Of a DNA stretch of 29,125 nt, positions 1 through 6,714 are shown piece after piece (position 1 is the first letter of the stretch; each line of letters opens with the position of its first letter). The stretch lies in IMG/VR virus record IMGVR_UViG_3300047548_000414, positions 1 through 29,125 of that record. The stretch is one strand, 5' to 3'. Made by a program: the position numbers and the translations under genes. The notes beneath the pieces are model-generated. The model searched no databases and was not told where the DNA came from. It was given only the letters and a program-made list of their open reading frames with translations. The stretch comes from a virus.

Positions 1-2
1 CG

Positions 3-527
3 ATCCGGGCAACCGAGGCCCGCACCTATATCGGCCAGGACGCGATTGATCGCGGTCTCGCCGACCGCTTCGCATCCCTTGATGAAGTCCTTTCTGATCT
101 CTCCACCAAGGCCCCCGGGGCCGCAAAAAGAAGGAACGGGTTCGCCATGAGCAATCCGAACGAGGCCGCTGCCCCGCAGGCTGAAAACGCGGGCATCACT
201 CCCGAGGCGAACGCGGCGCTCGTCGCTGCCGCTCGCGCCGAGGGCGTTGCCGCCGAGCGCGCGAGGATCTCGTCGATCCTCCGGAGCGAGGCTGCCGAGG
301 GTCGCGAGGGTCAGGCCCTTGCGTTCGCCCTCGACACCGACGTCGATGCCGAGGCCGCCATCAAGGTTCTCTCGGTAGCGCCGAAGGTTGCCACCTCTGC
401 CATCCCGAGCATCGCGGCGCGCGCTGCTGCCGAGGCCGAGATGGGTGCCGACGAGCCGGTCCAGACCAACGCGCAGGAGGCCTCCGCCTCCGGTGCGTGG
501 GCCCGGGTTCTCGCCAAGATCAACTGA
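3..527 (+). CDS. S49-type head maturation protease fused to scaffold, C-terminal part
   Basis: The reading frame is open from the left edge, so the catalytic part of the protein lies outside the window. The visible start of the frame (about 30 residues, including ARTYIGQDAIDRGLADR) resembles the C-terminal end of phage S49/SppA-type capsid proteases. A charged, Ala/Glu-rich segment follows, with helix-forming stretches typical of scaffold domains (for example ARAEGVAAERARISSIL). In lambda-like phages the protease (gpC) and scaffold (Nu3) are read from one frame, with the scaffold made from an internal start. The position directly upstream of decoration protein and capsid genes fits this. The protein would process the prohead and guide capsid assembly. 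The protease active site cannot be checked here. Confidence 0.75.
   Translation: MRATEARTYIGQDAIDRGLADRFASLDEVLSDLSTKAPGAAKRRNGFAMSNPNEAAAPQAENAGITPEANAALVAAARAEGVAAERARISSILRSEAAEGREGQALAFALDTDVDAEAAIKVLSVAPKVATSAIPSIAARAAAEAEMGADEPVQTNAQEASASGAWARVLAKIN
147..527 (+). CDS. Probable internally initiated scaffold protein (Nu3-like)
   Basis: An in-frame ATG at 147 lies within the protease-scaffold frame. It is preceded by a purine-rich ribosome-binding-like stretch (AGAAGGAA at 129-136, about 11 nt from the ATG). Initiation here would give a 126-aa acidic, Ala/Glu-rich protein consisting only of the scaffold segment. Lambda makes its scaffold Nu3 in this way from inside gene C. The frame is certain; independent initiation is inferred from the RBS-like sequence and the lambda parallel. 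Confidence 0.5.
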   Translation: MSNPNEAAAPQAENAGITPEANAALVAAARAEGVAAERARISSILRSEAAEGREGQALAFALDTDVDAEAAIKVLSVAPKVATSAIPSIAARAAAEAEMGADEPVQTNAQEASASGAWARVLAKIN

Positions 528-545
528 ACATAAGGAACCACTCAC

Positions 546-917
546 ATGACCGTTTTCACTGAGGGCCGCAATCCCGGCGAGTTCCTCCTCTCGGAAGCCA
601 GCGGCAACCGCTCGCGTGATGTCATCACCGTCGCCTCCGGCGCTGGCGTGATCGCGCCGGGCACCGTCCTCGGCAAGCTCACCAGCGGCGGCAAGTACAC
701 GCCGTCGCCCGCGACCGGCGCGGACGGCTCGCAGACCGCCGTGGCGGTGGCGCTCTATGGCTGCGACGCCACGAGCGCCGACCAGAAGCTCGTCGTCGTC
801 GCCCGCGATGCCGAAGTGAACGTTAACCTCCTGGCCTATGCCTCCTCGGTCGATGACGCGACCAAGAAGGCCGCCAAGGCCTCGCAGCTCGCCGCCGTCG
901 GCATCATCGTCCGCTAA
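546..917 (+). CDS. Head decoration protein (lambda gpD-like)
   Basis: This 123-aa protein lies between the protease/scaffold and the major capsid gene, the position of lambda gpD. Family features are visible: an N-terminal region with GRNPGEFLLSEASGNRSRD, a central 'GAGVIAPGTVLGKL' typical of the D-family beta fold, and a C-terminal domain ending in 'LAAVGIIVR'. gpD trimers sit on the outside of the expanded capsid and stabilise it against internal DNA pressure. The length is close to lambda gpD (110 aa). The gene starts 18 nt after the scaffold stop, with AAGGAA before the ATG. Confidence 0.85.
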   Translation: MTVFTEGRNPGEFLLSEASGNRSRDVITVASGAGVIAPGTVLGKLTSGGKYTPSPATGADGSQTAVAVALYGCDATSADQKLVVVARDAEVNVNLLAYASSVDDATKKAAKASQLAAVGIIVR

Positions 918-945
918 CGCGGCACCAGAATAGGAGACAGCAAAC

Positions 946-1965
946 ATGCTGGATATCTTCAACTCGTCCGCGTTCTCTGTGGCGCGGCTCTCTCAGGTCG
1001 TGAACGAACTGAAGTTCGTGCCGGGTCGCATTGGCGAGCTTGGTCTGTTCGAGGGTTCCTCGGTCGACACGACCTCCATCGCCGTCGAGAAGTCTGGCGA
1101 CATTCTCTCGCTCGTTCCCCCGACGCCGCGCGGCGCTCCGGGCACGACGGTCGGCAAGCCCAAGCGCGACCTTCGCTCGCTGATCATCCCGCACTTTGAA
1201 CTGAATGCCGCGATCTACGCGGAAGAGGTTCAGAACAGCCGGGCTGCTGGTCAGGAGCAGGCCCTCGAAAGCGTCGTCCAGAAAGTGGCCCAGCATCAGC
1301 AGATGCTCGTCCGCTCGCTGGCCGCGACCGAGGAACACGCCCGCATGGGTGCCGTCCAGGGCGTTGTGACCTATGCCGACAACACGACCCTCGACCTGTT
1401 CTCCGAGTTCTCGGTGACGCAGGAAACCGAGATCGACTTCGATCTCGACAACGCCACGCCCGCCGATGGCGTGCTTCGCAAGAAGTGCGCGGCGATCACC
1501 CGCCAGATTGCGAACATCCTCGACGGCGTGCCGTTCACCGGCATCCATGCCTTCTGCGGCGATAACTTCTTCGACGACCTTCTTGCTCACAAGGAGGTCC
1601 GCGAGACCTACAAGGGCTGGAACGAAGCGCAGATCCTGCGCGACGGCTACGTCGGCGGGAACCGCTCGTCCTTCGGCATCTTCGAGTTCGGCGGCATCGT
1701 ATTCGAGAACTATCGCGGTGCGGTCGGCTCGACCTCGTTCATCAACACGGACAAGGCTCACATCTTCCCGCTCGGCGTGCCCGGACTGTTCCGCACGGTC
1801 TACGCGCCCGCCGATTACGAGGAGACGGTCAACACGATGGGCCAGCGCCTCTACTCGCGCACGTGGCCGATGCCCAACGGCAAGGGCCGCCACATCGACG
1901 TGCAGATGAACGCGCTTCAGTACTGCTCGCGTCCGAAGGCTCTGATCAAGGGCAAGCGCACCTAA
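946..1965 (+). CDS. Major capsid protein (lambda gpE family)
   Basis: This 339-aa protein matches lambda gpE (341 aa) in length and context. N-terminal LDIFNSSAFSVARLSQVVN and C-terminal 'MNALQYCSRPKALIKG' are typical of the Phage_cap_E family, in which an N-terminal arm precedes the HK97-fold core. A good ribosome site (AGGAGA) precedes the ATG. It would form the icosahedral shell decorated by the gpD-like protein. The next 138 nt (1966-2103) hold no convincing gene; there is only a weak inverted repeat (GCAGAC at 1992 / GTCTGC at 2020) and a 20-codon ORF. Confidence 0.93.
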   Translation: MLDIFNSSAFSVARLSQVVNELKFVPGRIGELGLFEGSSVDTTSIAVEKSGDILSLVPPTPRGAPGTTVGKPKRDLRSLIIPHFELNAAIYAEEVQNSRAAGQEQALESVVQKVAQHQQMLVRSLAATEEHARMGAVQGVVTYADNTTLDLFSEFSVTQETEIDFDLDNATPADGVLRKKCAAITRQIANILDGVPFTGIHAFCGDNFFDDLLAHKEVRETYKGWNEAQILRDGYVGGNRSSFGIFEFGGIVFENYRGAVGSTSFINTDKAHIFPLGVPGLFRTVYAPADYEETVNTMGQRLYSRTWPMPNGKGRHIDVQMNALQYCSRPKALIKGKRT

Positions 1966-2103
1966 CGGGTTTATGGCGGGCGGCGTGGAAAGCAGACACG
2001 CAGCTAACCTGGGCGGGGGGTCTGCCTCGATGGCGTATCAGGTCAACATCCCCCCAGCCGGAGTAGCGCCCGGCCTCGCCACCAACTCTTGAAGGAAACG
2101 ACA

Positions 2104-2520
2104 ATGGCTTCGCCGTTCGACGCTCTCGACGAGCTTCTCTCCGCCTCCGTCATGACCGCCTACGGCGAGGCCGCCATTCTCACGCCTCGCACCTCCTCGC
2201 AATACGCGCAGCGCGCGAGCGATACGAACCGGCCGCAGACGAATGTCTGGGGCGTCTTCTCCGCCGGTCCCGGCGAACAGCAGATCAAGGGACAGTCGAC
2301 CGGCGGCGAGTTCGCCGGAACGACAAGGCTCGGCGTCATGCGCGCCGAGTTCTGGATCACACAGGAGCAAGTCGCCGCTCTCGGGTTCAAGCCCGGCAAG
2401 GGCGACACCGTGACATTCCCCGGCCGCACCGGTTCGCCGGTCTACGCGGTCGCAGCAATTCAGAACACCGACCGGGGCGACCTTGCCCTGATCCTGGTGC
2501 GCGAGGATCAATCCGAATGA
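2104..2520 (+). CDS. Probable head-tail joining protein (gpFII-like)
   Basis: This 138-aa protein is encoded just after the capsid gene. The in-frame TTG at 2089 is rejected in favour of ATG 2104, which has GAAGGAAA 5-12 nt upstream. The C-terminal half (LGFKPGKGDTVTFPGRTGSP, then VYAVAAIQNTDRGDLALILV) resembles the small beta-barrel head-tail connectors of the lambda FII type, in which a Gly-Asp turn precedes paired strands. These proteins sit at the bottom of the connector and allow tail attachment. The assignment rests on position and pattern only. Confidence 0.55.
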   Translation: MASPFDALDELLSASVMTAYGEAAILTPRTSSQYAQRASDTNRPQTNVWGVFSAGPGEQQIKGQSTGGEFAGTTRLGVMRAEFWITQEQVAALGFKPGKGDTVTFPGRTGSPVYAVAAIQNTDRGDLALILVREDQSE

Positions 2521-3320
2521 GCCTGTCCCGTCTTGCCATGCGGATTGCGGCGGCCCGCGCGGTGCGCGGGGCCACGCTCGCGGAGAACCGGGTCTTCGAT
2601 AGCGCCATCGACCCTATCGACGTCACCATCGCGGAGAACCGCGCGCCGATCCTGATCGTGATGACCGACGAGCACGAGGGTATTCCGACGGGCCGCGATC
2701 TCTTCCACACCGACCAGAGCTGCGACCTCATCATCGAGGCCGCGATTGCCTCCCGGGTCGAGATCGAGGGCGAGGTGTCGATCACCATCCCGCACACCGA
2801 CGAGGGCATGGAACTCGTCCTCGACATGATCGAGCATCAGGTGATTGCAGCCCTGACCCGGGAACGAACCCCCTGGTCGCGGGTCTGGATGAAGCTCGTT
2901 CCCCGCGTCAAGCGGCGGCTCTCCCGGCGTGGCGCGTCGGCCGAGGGCGGCGTCCGCTTCGCCGCCCGGCAGATCGTCCTGACGTGCGACCTGATCGAGG
3001 CTCCGACCGACGGGGCTCCGGTCCCGGCCAATTCAACATGGGGCGATGTGCTCTCCGTCATGGCGACCGATGAGGCACTTGAACCGATTTCCGACCTCCT
3101 GCGCGCCACCATCGAGGGCGAGGCGGTGGCCGGGTGGCAGCGCGCCGCGAACATGCTCGGCATCCACAAGGCGACGGCCAATGCCATCGGCATCGGCCCG
3201 ATCATGGACGAGGAAGACGACCCCGCCGAACTGGCGGTGATGATCGTCGACGGCGACATCAACGACATCTTCGACGATTACGCGGCAACCGATCAGGGCT
3301 TCCCGAATGGCGATCCGTGA
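2517..3320 (+). CDS. Phage neck/tail-completion region protein, function unknown
   Basis: The gene encodes 267 aa and overlaps the previous stop (ATGA at 2517-2520), so the two are translationally coupled. The N-terminal part (about residues 1-190) mixes short beta-rich stretches with a basic segment (KLVPRVKRRLSRRG). The C-terminal part is acidic, with clusters such as GPIMDEEDDPAE and a tail rich in Asp. Its place between the connector and the spike gene is where tail-terminator or tail-completion proteins occur. I do not recognise a specific family and assign only the position-based role. Confidence 0.5.
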   Translation: MSLSRLAMRIAAARAVRGATLAENRVFDSAIDPIDVTIAENRAPILIVMTDEHEGIPTGRDLFHTDQSCDLIIEAAIASRVEIEGEVSITIPHTDEGMELVLDMIEHQVIAALTRERTPWSRVWMKLVPRVKRRLSRRGASAEGGVRFAARQIVLTCDLIEAPTDGAPVPANSTWGDVLSVMATDEALEPISDLLRATIEGEAVAGWQRAANMLGIHKATANAIGIGPIMDEEDDPAELAVMIVDGDINDIFDDYAATDQGFPNGDP

Positions 3321-3891
3321 GCTTGTCGAACTCGCCTCCCGGGTCGCGGAGCTTGAGCGCCGGTTCTCCGGCACCATGCGCCACGGGACGGTCGAGGAGG
3401 TCGACCCGGCGAAGCAGATCGTCCGGCTGAAGTTCGGCAAGGACGTGGACGGAAAGCCCTTCCTGTCGCCTTGGGTGCCTTACGCCCAGATCGCCGGGGC
3501 CTTGAAGGTCCACACGCCGCCGACCAAGGGCCAGCAATTCACGCTCCTCTCGCCGACCGGCGATTGGCAGCAAGCGGTCGCACTCCCGCTGACGTGGAGC
3601 GACAACAACAAATCGCCCTCCGGCAACGGCGACGAGAACGTCCTGACCTACGGCAACGTGCGCGCCACCATCAAGGACGACCTGACGCAAGTCCTGGTCG
3701 GCGGCACCGAGTTCGAGATCACCAGCGACCTCGTCAAGATCAAGGTCGGCGGCGTCGAGGTGAAGATCTCGGGCGACGGCGTCGCGATTACCGGCGGTCT
3801 GGTTACGCATGACGAGAAGAACATCGGCTCTACCCACAAGCACGGCGGGATTGTGCGCGGTGGAGCCCTGACAGACCCGCCCGCAAACTAG
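3307..3891 (+). CDS. V: Baseplate spike protein (P2 gpV-like)
   Basis: This 194-aa protein has the gpV layout. An N-terminal helix (ELASRVAELERRF) leads into an OB-fold domain (about residues 25-105). A repetitive beta-helix stem follows (residues 110-165, with alternating 'ITSDLVKIKVGGVEVKISGDG'). The tip carries 'STHKHGG' with H177 and H179. In P2/phi92-type spikes an HxH motif from three subunits coordinates an iron ion at the membrane-piercing apex. The start overlaps the preceding gene by 14 nt. It is the first gene of a V-W-J-I baseplate block in P2 order. Confidence 0.9.
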   Translation: MAIRELVELASRVAELERRFSGTMRHGTVEEVDPAKQIVRLKFGKDVDGKPFLSPWVPYAQIAGALKVHTPPTKGQQFTLLSPTGDWQQAVALPLTWSDNNKSPSGNGDENVLTYGNVRATIKDDLTQVLVGGTEFEITSDLVKIKVGGVEVKISGDGVAITGGLVTHDEKNIGSTHKHGGIVRGGALTDPPAN

Positions 3892-3901
3892 AGGAAAGCA
3901 C

Positions 3902-4159
3902 ATGGCGAAGTATCTGATCACCGAGAAGGCTGGAACCTTTGTGGCGGGACACCGAAACACGGGCGTCGGCACTGTCCTCGAACTCCCGCCGCTTGCGGCG
4001 GAATACGAACTGACCCTCGGCACGCTCCGGCCCGCCTCGGGCTCCGAGGAGATCATCGGCGTGATGTCGCCCGCCTCCGAGCCGGTCGCCGTTGAGGCCG
4101 AGCCGGAGGCCGAGCCCGCCGAGGAACCGGCCGCCGCCAAGAAGAAGTCGAAGAAGTAA
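3902..4159 (+). CDS. Small hypothetical protein in baseplate operon
   Basis: This 85-aa protein has a compact N-terminal portion (about residues 1-60). Its tail consists of Glu/Pro/Ala repeats (EAEPEAEPAEEPAA) followed by a lysine cluster (KKKSKK) at the extreme C-terminus. It lies between V and W, starting 10 nt after the V stop, and is preceded by AGAGGAAA. The low-complexity acidic linker with a basic end suggests a flexible binding tail. No family is recognised. Confidence 0.65.
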   Translation: MAKYLITEKAGTFVAGHRNTGVGTVLELPPLAAEYELTLGTLRPASGSEEIIGVMSPASEPVAVEAEPEAEPAEEPAAAKKKSKK

Positions 4160-4176
4160 CCGCAAGGGGTGAGGCC

Positions 4177-4599
4177 ATGACCGCGAACCTTCGTGATCCG
4201 TCGGTCGGCCTCGATGCCTCGACCGGGGGCATCCTGACCGGCTGGGAGCATGTCGTGCAATCCCTCCGGGATATCTTCGACACCCGCTTCGGCACCCGCG
4301 TCATGCGCGAGTGGTATGGCTCCTTCGTCCCGAACCTTCTCGGGCGGCTCATCACCCCGCAGGAGGTGGTCCCGTATTTCGCGGCGATCACCTCGGCCAT
4401 CGAGCAATGGGAACCCCGCTTCCGGGTCACGCAGATCCAGGTCGTGAAGGTGACGCGGGACGGGCAGCTGCACGTCTTCCTCGATGGTGAGTACCGCCCC
4501 CGGGCGGTCTACGGCGACTTCACGCCCGCCGGGGCGCGGCGGCTCGATGCCTACGCCAACCCTGACGGCATCCTGATTGAGGAAAGGCTTTCGCAATGA
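4177..4599 (+). CDS. W: Baseplate wedge protein (P2 gpW / T4 gp25 family)
   Basis: This 140-aa protein carries gp25/gpW features: 'GGILTGWEHVVQSLRDIF' near the N-terminus, 'TRFGTRVMREWYGS' (the family's 'TP.GSR....YG' region) and 'AITSAIEQWEPRF' followed by beta strands. Proteins of this family form the core of the baseplate wedge and nucleate sheath assembly. Position between V and J and length match P2 gpW. A GGTGAGG stretch precedes the ATG. The stop overlaps the start of J (ATGA). Confidence 0.9.
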   Translation: MTANLRDPSVGLDASTGGILTGWEHVVQSLRDIFDTRFGTRVMREWYGSFVPNLLGRLITPQEVVPYFAAITSAIEQWEPRFRVTQIQVVKVTRDGQLHVFLDGEYRPRAVYGDFTPAGARRLDAYANPDGILIEERLSQ

Positions 4600-5456
4600 G
4601 CCGCTTCACGGCGATCAACCTCTCCGGCCTGACGCCGCCCGAGATCATCGAGACCCTCGACTATGAGGCCATCGTCAAGGCGATGCGCGACGACCTTGTC
4701 GCGCGCTTCCCGCTGATCGCAGGGGTCATCGACCTCGAAAGCGAGCCCGCGCGCAAGCTGATCGAGGCCTTCGCCTATCGCGAGATGGGCCTCCGGGCCC
4801 GGATCAACGACGCCGCCCGGGCGGTCCTCCTTGCCTCGTCCTACGGGTCGAACCTTGACCACCTCGGCGCGCTCTTCGCGACCGCCCGGCAGACGGGCGA
4901 GGATGACGAGCGGTTCCGCCGCCGCATCCAGCTTGCGCCCGAGGCGTTTTCGGTCGCCGGTCCCGAAGGGGCCTATCAATACCACGCCCTGACCGTCGCC
5001 CCGTGGGCGCGCGACGTCTCGGCGATCTCGCCCCGGCCGGGCGTCGTCCGGGTCACGGTCCTCAAGACCGGGGCCGACCCGATGCCGACCCTTGCCGAGC
5101 GCGAGGCGATCCGTCTCCACCTCGCGTCCGAGGCGATCCGCCCCTTGACCGACGTCGTCGAGGTCCAGGCTCCGGCGGTCCGCCGGACCCGGATCGTGGC
5201 GCGCCTGACCCTCTATCCCGGCCCGGACGGCGAGGTCGTCCGGCAGCGCGCCATCACGGCGACGACGGCATGGGTCGAGAAGAACCGGATGCTCGGCATG
5301 AACCTCCGGCGCTCGGCGCTCTTTGCGTCGCTCCATCAGGAGGGGGTCCACTCCGTCGACCTCGTCTCGCCCGCGCAGGATCTCGTCCTCGATACGACGG
5401 AGGTCTATGCGCTCGACGGGATCGAGGTCTCGATCAATTCAACCAGAGACGAGTAG
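4596..5456 (+). CDS. J: Baseplate assembly protein J
   Basis: This 286-aa baseplate_J family protein is translationally coupled to W. The recognisable core is 'EPARKLIEAFAYREMGLRARINDAARAVLLASSYGSNLDHLGALF', quoted here only as its span (about residues 48-94): the family's helical region ending in 'LD.LG'. The family's 'GAYQYHALTVAP' and 'VRVTVL' follow in the middle domain. It forms the main wedge subunit around the hub, equivalent to T4 gp6. The length is close to P2 gpJ (302 aa). Confidence 0.92.
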   Translation: MSRFTAINLSGLTPPEIIETLDYEAIVKAMRDDLVARFPLIAGVIDLESEPARKLIEAFAYREMGLRARINDAARAVLLASSYGSNLDHLGALFATARQTGEDDERFRRRIQLAPEAFSVAGPEGAYQYHALTVAPWARDVSAISPRPGVVRVTVLKTGADPMPTLAEREAIRLHLASEAIRPLTDVVEVQAPAVRRTRIVARLTLYPGPDGEVVRQRAITATTAWVEKNRMLGMNLRRSALFASLHQEGVHSVDLVSPAQDLVLDTTEVYALDGIEVSINSTRDE

Positions 5457-5459
5457 CCC

Positions 5460-6701
5460 ATGACCCGGCAAACGCTCCTGCCGCCGAACCGGACGCAGTT
5501 CGAGGAGGCGTTCGACCTGACCGGCGCGCGGGTCGGCGAGTTGCCGGTCCAGATCGACAAGCTCGTCCGCCCCTACGAGATCCCCTCAACGCATCTGGCA
5601 TGGCTCGCCTGGGGCCTGTCAGTCGATCTATGGGAGAAGGAATGGCCGCAGGAGAAGCACCGGTCCTTGGCGGCGAACGCGCTGCCGATGCACGCCCGGA
5701 AGGGAACCCGGGCCTCGATCTCCGAGCACATCAAGATCATGGGCGCGGAAGCGCGCCGCTACATTGTGCCTCCGGCGAAGACCTTCATGATGGAGGCCTT
5801 TACCGAGGAGGAGCGGGAGGTCTTTCTCTCGCGCTTTCCGCAGCTTCGCGTCTATCCCTATGTGTCGCGTGGTACTGCTACGAACACGCGCTTTCTCTCC
5901 GACGCCAATGGGACACCGTCGGCCTTCTGCGGATGGCCGAGCGTCAACAGCCGCTGGTTCCGCGAGGCGAAGCTCTGGGACCGGGGCGAGGAGACGACCC
6001 TTACCGTTCGAGCCGTGACGCCCGAAGGCGTCGGCAACTTCTACGCAGCCGCTTTCGACGAGGTGGTCTTGGGGGCGAAGCCGACTAAGGCGATCCACCT
6101 CGACGCGCCGCCCAAGGCGCGCGCGTTCCTGATCGACGACCTCGGCGTGGCGCAGCGGCTGATCCGCATCCCGCGCGACGACAGCTACTCCTACCGGCTC
6201 GGGCGCGAGACCTACACCACCGCCTATCCGAACGCCGATCTCGTCGAGGTGCGGCCGCGCAACGTCGCCGAGCCGCACGGAAGGCAGGCGCGCTCGCTCT
6301 TTCTCACCAAGGGCGAGTTCATCGAGGGCGCGCAACTGCCGCCGACGATCTCGTGGCGCTTCATCTACGAGCAGTGGCACCTCCACGACCCGGACCGGGT
6401 TCCGGACATTCGGGTTCGCTCGACGCACCTCGCATACACGCGGCTCGGAATGCCGCCCTATCACGCCGAGGTCCGCACCCGGATCAAAGGCAAGCAGGCT
6501 CCGCGAACAGCGGGGCTTTTCGTAAACGGATATCTGATGACGGGAGATCGAAAGCCCATCGCCGATGTTCGTGAGGCGGTTCGGGTCTCGAAGTCTCTTC
6601 GCGACAAGATCCTCCTTGACACCAAAACCTACCGTTTCCCGAGGGCTGGCGACCGCCTCAAGATCGGAACGGTGACACTCGGACGCTTCATCGAGGCATA
6701 G
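5460..6701 (+). CDS. I: Tail protein I with long C-terminal extension
   Basis: The N-terminal ~150 residues have the gpI pattern: 'LLPPNRTQFEEAFDLTGAR', 'THLAWLAWGLSVDLW', 'HARKGTRASISEHIKIMG'. gpI links the wedge to tail fibres in P2. P2 gpI is about 176 aa; this protein is 413 aa. The added ~250 residues are beta-rich and include an insertion-like region with aromatic and basic residues (SFLTKGEFIEGAQLP region). The extension may replace part of a separate fibre-attachment protein such as P2 H; this is inference. The start is 4 nt after the J stop. Confidence 0.85.
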   Translation: MTRQTLLPPNRTQFEEAFDLTGARVGELPVQIDKLVRPYEIPSTHLAWLAWGLSVDLWEKEWPQEKHRSLAANALPMHARKGTRASISEHIKIMGAEARRYIVPPAKTFMMEAFTEEEREVFLSRFPQLRVYPYVSRGTATNTRFLSDANGTPSAFCGWPSVNSRWFREAKLWDRGEETTLTVRAVTPEGVGNFYAAAFDEVVLGAKPTKAIHLDAPPKARAFLIDDLGVAQRLIRIPRDDSYSYRLGRETYTTAYPNADLVEVRPRNVAEPHGRQARSLFLTKGEFIEGAQLPPTISWRFIYEQWHLHDPDRVPDIRVRSTHLAYTRLGMPPYHAEVRTRIKGKQAPRTAGLFVNGYLMTGDRKPIADVREAVRVSKSLRDKILLDTKTYRFPRAGDRLKIGTVTLGRFIEA

Positions 6702-6714
6702 AAGGAACACAGCC

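Noticed and set aside
2030-2092. 20-codon ORF between capsid and connector genes
   Set aside because: It has no ribosome site and no family pattern. It is too short to support, though the 138-nt gap is slightly larger than others in the head operon.
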